This document shows, one piece after another, positions 58,422-64,000 of a stretch of DNA of 64,000 bases. The stretch covers positions 310,001-374,000 of the forward strand of contig DATCYF010000023.1 of NCBI GenBank assembly GCA_036570425.1, written 5' to 3'. Source of the DNA: Rhizorhapis sp036570425. GTDB taxonomy: Bacteria; Pseudomonadota; Alphaproteobacteria; Sphingomonadales; Sphingomonadaceae. Position 1 is the stretch's first letter. Each line of letters opens with the position of its first letter. A program made the position numbers and the translations under genes. The notes beneath the pieces were generated by a model. That model was not told the DNA's origin. It did no database searches and saw only the letters and a list, made by a program, of their open reading frames with translations.

Positions 58422-59690
58422 ATGAGGATTGATCGGTCCCGGCATATTGGCGATGGCGCTGTTCCTGCCAATGGGGCGCGTCGGATGCGGATAGTCGCGA
58501 CTGGCCTGCTGGTCCTGATGGCCGCGATCTACATCGCCGCGCGTAGCGTGGAGAGTGTCCATCCTGCGGTGGGTTTCGTCCGCGCCTTCGCCGAGGCGGC
58601 GATGGTGGGCGGCCTTGCTGATTGGTTTGCGGTGACGGCGCTGTTTCGTCATCCGCTTGGTCTGCCGATTCCCCATACGGCCATCATTCCACGCAACAAG
58701 GATCGAATCGGCGATACTCTGGCTCTTTTTCTGCGCGACAATTTCCTCACGCCAACAGTGGTGGCGCGGCGGATGTATCGCCTGGACATCGCCTCTGCTG
58801 CGGGGCGTTTTCTCGCCTCACCCGCTATGGGCAACGGGCGGTTGAGGCGAGGCGCGTCACGTCTGATCGCTGATATTCTGGAATCGCTGGATGAGGATCG
58901 TCTGGGCGGCATGGTGAAGGCAGCGCTTCGTCAGCGGTTGCAAGCCATCAACATTGCCCCGCTGCTGGGCCAGGCGCTAGAGGCGGCAATGAAGGACGGG
59001 CGGCACCTGCCGTTGCTGGATGGGATTGTCAAATGGGCGGCGAAGACTCTGGAGGCCAATGAACATTTCATCCGGCAGATGGTGCACGAAAAAGCGGGCA
59101 AGGTGCTGCGGTGGACCGGCCTTGATGAAAATCTCGCCGACGCCATTATTGGCGGCCTGCACAAGCTGCTTGGGGAGATGGCTGAAAACCCCGCCCATCC
59201 GCTGCGTGCGAAGGCTGAGGAGGGGCTGGAAAAACTTGCCGCCGATCTCCAGTTCGATGTCGCGATGCAGACTCGCGTTGCCCAGATCAGAGATGAACTG
59301 ATCGACAATCCGGCCATGCAGCGCTGGATCGATGGTCTATGGGAACAGGGCCGCGCCAGTCTGCTTCGCGCGGCGCGCGATCCTGAGGCCGCTACCGCCG
59401 GACGTTTTGGAGAGGCGCTGCGGCAGCTTGGCGGCACGCTGCAGAGCGATCAGCGACTACGCGTCATGATCAATCGTTTTGCCCGCCGCACGGCTGTCGG
59501 CGCGACAGCCAGCTACGGCGATGGGATCGTCAAGCTGGTAAGCGAGACAGTGCGGGGCTGGGACGCAAAGACCGTCACTGGCCGGCTGGAAAACGCCGTT
59601 GGCCGCGATCTGCAATATATCCGCGTCAACGGAACGCTCGTGGGCGGACTGGTCGGCGTGGTGATTCATGCGGTCGACCTAATGGCGTGA
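58422..59690 (+). CDS. DUF445 family membrane protein (YjiN-like)
   Basis: The 422-residue protein has a hydrophobic N-terminal segment (RIVATGLLVLMAAIYIAARS, about 22-41), the family block AFAEAAMVGGLADWFAVTAL then FRHPLGLPIPHTAIIPRNKD, and long helical coiled regions to a second membrane segment at the end (VNGTLVGGLVGVVIHAVDLM). This is the DUF445 layout. Function is unknown. ATG 58422 is used; ATG 58485 (MRIVATG) is a possible alternative. Confidence 0.9.
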   Translation: MRIDRSRHIGDGAVPANGARRMRIVATGLLVLMAAIYIAARSVESVHPAVGFVRAFAEAAMVGGLADWFAVTALFRHPLGLPIPHTAIIPRNKDRIGDTLALFLRDNFLTPTVVARRMYRLDIASAAGRFLASPAMGNGRLRRGASRLIADILESLDEDRLGGMVKAALRQRLQAINIAPLLGQALEAAMKDGRHLPLLDGIVKWAAKTLEANEHFIRQMVHEKAGKVLRWTGLDENLADAIIGGLHKLLGEMAENPAHPLRAKAEEGLEKLAADLQFDVAMQTRVAQIRDELIDNPAMQRWIDGLWEQGRASLLRAARDPEAATAGRFGEALRQLGGTLQSDQRLRVMINRFARRTAVGATASYGDGIVKLVSETVRGWDAKTVTGRLENAVGRDLQYIRVNGTLVGGLVGVVIHAVDLMA

Positions 59691-59717
59691 AGCCGTTTGG
59701 GCCCGCCGCGACGTTCT

Positions 59718-60995
59718 TTAGACTGAAACCCGCGCTTTCTCCAGGGAACTGACATTGCCACTGGCCCCCAATGCCTCTTCGGCTTCAATCTTGTCATGGC
59801 GGGGGTGGAGCGGTGCAAAGCGCAGCACGGCAAAACCGGCTAGAGCGGATATGACTGAACCCATGAGTACGCCGATCTTCGCTTCCTCCACCAATTCCGG
59901 ATTGCCTGGAAAGGCCAGCGCTCCGATGAACAGGCTCATGGTGAAGCCAATTCCGCAAAGCAACGCGATACCATAGATCTGTAGCCAGGTAGCTCCGCGC
60001 ATCTTTCCCGCCAGTCTGCAGCGTGTGCATAGCCAGACGCTACCGAATATGCCGATCTGCTTGCCCAGGAACAGGCCTGCGGCAATGCCGAGAGGCAGAG
60101 GCGCGAGAAGTTGCTCAACTCCCATGCCTGCGAGCCGAACGCCGGCATTCGCAAAGCCGAAAAGCGGCACGATGAGGAAAGCGCTCCAGGGAGCTATGGC
60201 GTGTTCAAGCATATGCAACGGACTATCGACCGCGTCAGGAGCGCCTGGAGTCTTGCGGATCGGGATCATCATGGCCGCGAGGACCCCCGCAACGGTGGCA
60301 TGCACGCCTGACAGCAGCACGGCATACCAGAGCGCGGCGAAGCATAGCAAATAGATGGTGAGCGACTTCACGCCACTCTTGTTCAGGAAATACATGAGGA
60401 CAAGGATCAGCACGGCAGCGAGCAGGGCGACACTTTTGATGCCGCTGGTATAGGCGACGGCTATGATCGCGACTGCACCCATGTCATCGACGATGGCCAC
60501 GGTGGTGAGAAATAGCTTCAGTGAAGTCGGCGCTCGCCTGCCGAGGAGCGCAAGCACACCTATGGCGAAGGCAATGTCAGTCGCTGCAGGGATAGCCCAG
60601 CCATTTTCCAGCGCGGGGTTGCCGCGCGCCACAAAAAGAAAGATGCAGGCCGGAACCAGCATGCCTGCCGCGGCGGCGATCACTGGCAGGCGGCGGCGCT
60701 CCCAGGTTGAAAGGCGCCCGTCAACGAACTCTCTTTTGATCTCCAGGCCAACGAGCAGGAAAAAGATCGCCATCAGACCATCATTGATCCACAAATGGAG
60801 CGACATCGGACCGAGTTTGCTCGAAAGAGTCGGTCCGATGGGGGCATGCAGCAGATCATGATAGACGCGATATAAATCTTCATTGATGTTTGCGACGATC
60901 ATGGCGAGCGCGGCTGTCAGCATCAGCAGCACACCGCCAGCGGCTTCGCTGCCCAAGAAATTCCGCAAGGCCGAATTTGCACCGCTTCTTTTCAT
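59718..60995 (-). CDS. nhaA: Na+/H+ antiporter NhaA
   Basis: NhaA exchanges sodium for protons across the inner membrane for pH and salt tolerance. The 425-residue protein has about twelve membrane segments and the family blocks AAGGVLLMLTAALAMIVANI, HLWINDGLMAIFFLLVGLEI, IPAATDIAFAIGVLALLGRR (with the functional Asp) and LFLTTVAIVDDMGAVAIIAV (the DD pair). Its end is close to the DUF445 gene, with which it converges. Confidence 0.97.
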   Translation of the reverse strand: MKRSGANSALRNFLGSEAAGGVLLMLTAALAMIVANINEDLYRVYHDLLHAPIGPTLSSKLGPMSLHLWINDGLMAIFFLLVGLEIKREFVDGRLSTWERRRLPVIAAAAGMLVPACIFLFVARGNPALENGWAIPAATDIAFAIGVLALLGRRAPTSLKLFLTTVAIVDDMGAVAIIAVAYTSGIKSVALLAAVLILVLMYFLNKSGVKSLTIYLLCFAALWYAVLLSGVHATVAGVLAAMMIPIRKTPGAPDAVDSPLHMLEHAIAPWSAFLIVPLFGFANAGVRLAGMGVEQLLAPLPLGIAAGLFLGKQIGIFGSVWLCTRCRLAGKMRGATWLQIYGIALLCGIGFTMSLFIGALAFPGNPELVEEAKIGVLMGSVISALAGFAVLRFAPLHPRHDKIEAEEALGASGNVSSLEKARVSV

Positions 60996-61212
60996 TCGCT
61001 GCCGTCCTTCCTGTTCGGTGTCTTCGCAGGCTCTAGCGGCTTCGACGAGGATATCCAGTATTATGGTTTACATTTCGCTTGCCAATTAATTGCATATCCG
61101 GAATAGACCGGCGCGCGGAATGTTGAGCGCCGTCAGTTTCGAATCCAATCTGAAACTCCGTTCGAATTCGTAGCACAATGCATGTCGATACTTAACGGAT
61201 AGATTACACACC

Positions 61213-61884
61213 GTGCTACTTAACCGCATTCTATCGTTGCTGGAGTACGCTCAGCATGAAATAATGCTCTTTGCGGCCGCAGGATTTCTTATTGGATCAC
61301 TTGATGATCTATTGGTGGATGTGATTTGGCTATGCCGTAGCCTGTGGCGACGCGTATTTATCTATACACGCCATGAGGTCATGACTTTGACCAATCTTCC
61401 GCCCGCACGCCAGCCCGGCGTTACGGCTATCTTCGTGCCCGTCTGGGATGAAGCAGGTGTCATCGGCGCTATGCTTCATCATTGCCTCACAAGTTGGAAA
61501 GACGACGCATTCCGTATCTTTGTTGGCTGCTATCCCAACGACCCGGCGACAATATCAGCCGTAATGGCGGTCGCTGAACGGGACAGTCGCATATCCATAG
61601 TTATCGGTCCCGAGCCCGGACCGACGACAAAGGGCGATTGCCTCAACGCCATCTGGAAAGCCATGCAGCAGAAGGAAGAAGCGCAGGGCTGGCTTTTCAA
61701 GGCCGTGGTGCTGCACGATGCGGAGGACATTGTTCATCGGGGCGAAATTCGTCTGTTTGACCACATGATCGAACGATTCGATCTGGTCCAGATCCCCGTG
61801 CTTCCGCTAGTGGATCAGCAATCCCGCTGGATTTCCGGCCATTATTGCGACGAGTTCGCCGAAGGTCATTGCCTGTTAACGTAG
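61213..61884 (+). pseudogene. Truncated NfrB-like membrane glycosyltransferase
   Basis: GTG 61213 opens a 223-residue frame that matches the first part of the glycosyltransferase group related to phage N4 adsorption protein B: a membrane segment (LFAAAGFLIGSLDDLLVDVI), then the GT2 domain with AIFVPVWDEAGVIGAMLHHC, PNDPATISAVMAVAERD, GPTTKGDCLNAIWKAM and VVLHDAEDIVHRGEIRLFDH. It stops abruptly after WISGHYCDEFAEGH, where full-length relatives continue with the acceptor site and C-terminal membrane helices. The remainder is not found in the following 400 bases. It is probably a broken gene; a short functional form is less likely. Confidence 0.75.
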
Positions 61885-61994
61885 CTTCTGGTGCCCAAAC
61901 CGATGAAGCCTTTGAGGCGGGGCAATGACGATCAACATGGACGTTCCGGAACAGCGCACAGCCGTGTTGGTTTAGCGATCCGAGGAGAAGCACA

Positions 61995-62201
61995 ATGAAG
62001 AACTCGGGAATGAAAATTGCCGTGATCGCGGCCATGGCGCTGACCAGCGTTTCGATATCTGCATGCAGGGATGACCGGCCCGGCTATAATAGCGATTGGC
62101 ATAACAGAAGCGACCGCGATCGGCATGATCGATATGATCGTAATGACCGCCGAGACGACCGTTATGATCGACATGACCGTGACAGGAACCGGCGCCATTA
62201 G
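61995..62201 (+). CDS. Small Asp/Arg/His/Tyr-rich lipoprotein
   Basis: The start ATG 61995 follows GAGGAGAAG. The 68-residue product has a lipoprotein signal (MKIAVIAAMALTSVSISAC, lipid Cys24) and then a 44-residue tail of Asp, Arg, His and Tyr in near-repeats (RDRHDRYDRNDRR, DDRYDRHDRDRNRRH). The alternating acidic/basic tail is probably unstructured. Together with the Tyr/Gly-rich lipoprotein at 34.3 kb, it is one of two low-complexity lipoproteins in the window. Function unknown. Confidence 0.65.
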   Translation: MKNSGMKIAVIAAMALTSVSISACRDDRPGYNSDWHNRSDRDRHDRYDRNDRRDDRYDRHDRDRNRRH

Positions 62202-62272
62202 ATCTGTAGGGACATGCTATCTATAGGCCCCTGGCGGGATAAGGCAGCCGACAAGGAACGGAGTGCAGGCAC

Positions 62273-62401
62273 ATGGACGTCAGCCAGCTTGCAGACGCGG
62301 AACTGATTGACATCTACTGCAACGCCCCAGATCACGAGGATTTGAGCGAACTGGCGCAAGCGGCGTTAGAGGAAATCGAGCGCCGCGGATTGGATGTCTG
62401 A
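62273..62401 (+). CDS. Small acidic protein of unknown function (42 aa)
   Basis: A 42-codon frame starts at ATG 62273 with MDVSQLADAELIDIYCNAPD and ends EEIERRGLDV. The product is acidic and helical, with a balanced composition unlike a chance frame. A weak AGG site lies four bases upstream, and GGAG is further away. It follows the small lipoprotein in the same direction. I recognise no named family. Confidence 0.55.
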   Translation: MDVSQLADAELIDIYCNAPDHEDLSELAQAALEEIERRGLDV

Positions 62402-62670
62402 ATTCCCATCGACGATGCGGCAGCGAATTCGCTTGACCGACTCCGGATGTTTGTTCTCTTCATGTTCTCATGAAGCTGCCCCAGCATTTCCGCATCACGC
62501 TGACAGGAACGATTGAAGAGTTCCGCAGCCGCGAGGTTGTTCAGGAAGGCTTCAGTCACCCTTTTGCCAACATTCTTTGCGGTGCTGACATTCCCCCGGA
62601 CCTTTTCCGCGCTTGGGGGCTGACCATCGCCGTCGAAGAGAATATTGAGGATGGCCTGAAGGACACCGAA

Positions 62671-63261
62671 ATGTGTAATCTCTATCGGTTAAAGACAGGC
62701 ACGGAAGAAATGGCGGCGCTGTTCAACGCGCGGGTCACCAAGCCAGTGGAGTGGAAGCCGGAAATTTATCCGCGCTATGTCGCGCCGGTTGTCATCGAGC
62801 ACGAAGGCGATCGGCGCATTGGCCCGATGAACTGGGGCTTTCCAACACAGGTCAAGGGCAAGACAAAAACACTCATCAAGAACGTAACCAATGCCCGGAA
62901 CATCGAAAGTCCGTTCTGGAAAGGCGCAGCGAGCAATCCTGCCCGGCGCTGTCTCGTTCCCTTCACTCAATTTGCAGAGCCGCGTCCGGGCAAGGATGCC
63001 GAGGGGCTGCCTGCGCAGTGGTGGTTTACGATCAACGATCAGTTGATACCGTGCTTTGCGGGTCTATGGCGGCCGACTGAGAGCGGACCCGCCTTCGCTT
63101 TCCTGACGACAGATCCCAATCCTTTGGTTGAACCCTTGCATCCCAAGGCTATGCCAGTCGTGCTGCATAGCGATGATCATGAGCGATGGCTGCGCGGAAG
63201 CTTTGAGGACGTACTTGCCCTGCAGGCCCCGTATCCGTCGCAGATGATGGCGGTCAAATAG
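62671..63261 (+). CDS. SRAP/HMCES family protein (abasic-site DNA-protein crosslink shield; YedK-like)
   Basis: SRAP proteins crosslink to abasic sites in single-stranded DNA through Cys2. ATG 62671 places Cys at position 2 (MCNLYRLKTGTEEMAALFNA) and has AAGGA seven bases upstream; the same frame stays open back to 62470, but a longer protein would hide Cys2. Of 196 residues, the conserved block NVTNARNIESPFWKGAASNP carries the Asn/Arg/Glu pocket, and RRCLVPFTQFAEPR follows, with a His near VEPLHPKAMPVVLH. The C-terminal part is normal for the family. Confidence 0.93.
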   Translation: MCNLYRLKTGTEEMAALFNARVTKPVEWKPEIYPRYVAPVVIEHEGDRRIGPMNWGFPTQVKGKTKTLIKNVTNARNIESPFWKGAASNPARRCLVPFTQFAEPRPGKDAEGLPAQWWFTINDQLIPCFAGLWRPTESGPAFAFLTTDPNPLVEPLHPKAMPVVLHSDDHERWLRGSFEDVLALQAPYPSQMMAVK

Positions 63262-63322
63262 CGCTTTCCTACAGCCTGTCGAATCGCTACCTGGGTGCCG
63301 CTCCTGAATCGAGCAATAGGTG

Positions 63323-63361
63323 GAAGGGTCGCTTACTTCACGGCGGGCGGCCCTTCTTTTT
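63323..63361 (+). terminator. Intrinsic terminator after the SRAP gene
   Basis: GAAGGGTCGC (63323-63332) pairs with GCGGCCCTTC (63347-63356) with one G-U pair, followed by TTTTT. It lies 61 bases past the SRAP stop and overlaps the 3' end of the convergent gene by two bases. Confidence 0.75.
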
Positions 63362-63938
63362 ATGGTCCGCTTACTTCGACAGCTGCCGCCGCCTTCCAGG
63401 CATCAATAATCGCCTGAAGCCGCACGGAATTCTCCAGCCCTATTGTGGCGTCGTTGATTGATACGATGGCATCTTCACCGGGCCGCATAGTTCCTCCGGA
63501 CAGGACGGGAACGCTGGACATTGCCGCTCCGTCGCCACTACCGGCAGAACAGGTTCGAGTCTCTGCTGTCCGCAGGCGCTCAGCCAGAGCAGCGCGAGCG
63601 CTGGAAAGATCATTCGCATATTGTTTCTCCACTTGATTGAGCGCGGCCGTCTGCTCCTGTTTCACCCGCGCGATGTTCTGTAGGTCCAGCTCGGCGGCCG
63701 CCGCCTGGGCGGAGCGGTAGTCCGATTTGGTTTTCTGATGTGCGGCGATCTCCGCGTCCCGGGCCTTCGTCATGACGGCGAGATCAGCCAAAGCCTCCCG
63801 CTTCCCGTTCCAGAGCAACAGAGAGGCGCATCCCAGCACCAGGCAACAGAACTGCCATGGATGCTCGACCACGGCACGGATCATTGCCGCTGCAGCACGC
63901 CGCACCCAAGACAGTACGGTCAAAGCAGCGGGGATCAT
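63360..63938 (-). CDS. Membrane-anchored coiled-coil protein, Rz/i-spanin-like candidate
   Basis: The 192-residue protein has one N-terminal membrane segment (about 27-44, WQFCCLVLGCASLLLWNGKR) and a long coiled coil (about 47-130, AEIAAHQKTKSDYRSAQAAA, VKQEQTAALNQVEKQYANDL). This matches the layout of phage inner-membrane spanins. Its start overlaps the stop of an upstream gene as ATGA. Lysis genes usually occur in this order, so a prophage or gene-transfer-agent lysis role is inferred. No sequence match to a named spanin is claimed. Confidence 0.6.
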   Translation of the reverse strand: MIPAALTVLSWVRRAAAAMIRAVVEHPWQFCCLVLGCASLLLWNGKREALADLAVMTKARDAEIAAHQKTKSDYRSAQAAAAELDLQNIARVKQEQTAALNQVEKQYANDLSSARAALAERLRTAETRTCSAGSGDGAAMSSVPVLSGGTMRPGEDAIVSINDATIGLENSVRLQAIIDAWKAAAAVEVSGP

Positions 63939-64000
63939 CGTTTGAACTCCGGCAGATCAACTGTCTGACTCGCCAATGCATGCGTGCAATCGCCCAGAAA
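63935..64000 (-). CDS. 3' end of an upstream gene, cut by the window edge
   Basis: The minus strand is open from the window edge to TGA at 63937-63935 and encodes 21 residues, FLGDCTHALASQTVDLPEFK plus Arg, overlapping the start of the spanin-like gene by four bases. The partner position suggests an endolysin or other lysis gene, but the fragment is too short to identify. Confidence 0.5.
   Translation of the reverse strand, partial: FLGDCTHALASQTVDLPEFKR

Noticed and set aside
63327..63380. Near-direct repeat of GTCGCTTACTTC / GTCCGCTTACTTC, considered as an attachment site
   Set aside because: It is short and imperfect; one copy lies in a terminator loop and the other in coding sequence, with no integrase or tRNA nearby.
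1..64000. tRNA, rRNA and CRISPR arrays
   Set aside because: I checked the intergenic gaps and saw no cloverleaf with a CCA-type end, no rRNA sequence and no regularly spaced repeats.

Overview
The window is a 64 kb chromosomal segment of a GC-rich alphaproteobacterium, most likely a sphingomonad (Sphingomonas/Sphingobium group). This rests on the set of genes seen: a TonB-dependent receptor, UbiG, a cysteine-free 41-residue ribosomal protein L36, an RNase E with an acidic insert in its S1 domain, a cpoB-tilS-ftsH cluster, and many sphingomonad-type lipoproteins. The genus is inferred from gene content and cannot be proved by eye. I found no tRNA, rRNA, CRISPR array or intact insertion sequence.

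Left region (1-17.6 kb): flagellum and chemotaxis. The end of fliG is followed by fliHIJK, a terminator-like hairpin and a REP-like repeat, then fliLMNOPQR-flhB, nearly all with overlapping start and stop codons. These encode the export ATPase complex, the C-ring switch and the export gate. Next come a 152-residue gene of unknown function, the cap gene fliD and its probable chaperone gene fliS. Three sites fit the sigma-28 pattern TAAA-N15-GCCG, before the unknown gene, before fliD and (weaker) before a methyl-accepting chemotaxis protein (MCP). A FleQ/FlbD-like sigma-54 activator without receiver domain lies on the minus strand. Two MCPs follow: a membrane MCP ending in a WxxF-type tether, and a soluble globin-coupled (HemAT-like) MCP. 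FliM lacks the usual N-terminal CheY-binding peptide.

Middle region (17.6-45 kb): mixed metabolism and housekeeping. It holds a phosphotransferase-fold protein, a TonB-dependent receptor, a single-domain globin, ubiG divergent from lysC, a nitronate monooxygenase-like gene, ptsP (PTS-Ntr enzyme I), a RodZ-like protein, cpoB-tilS-ftsH, an AraC regulator facing hmgA-fahA (tyrosine/homogentisate breakdown), prfB coupled to an unusual lipoprotein methyltransferase, and a PBP1A/amidase pair for the cell wall.

Right region (45-64 kb): rne with a long leader, a BepA-like M48 protease, a DsbA-like oxidoreductase with a very long N-terminal extension, gpmA, a dienelactone hydrolase, a methyltransferase divergent from an XRE regulator, an M14 carboxypeptidase coupled to a DUF4136-type lipoprotein, galE, the very short rpmJ, a HAD hydrolase, DUF445, nhaA, a truncated NfrB-like glycosyltransferase, small lipoproteins and a SRAP/HMCES-type protein. 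The last genes, an Rz-like spanin candidate and the end of an upstream gene, suggest the window stops at the edge of a prophage or gene-transfer-agent lysis module.
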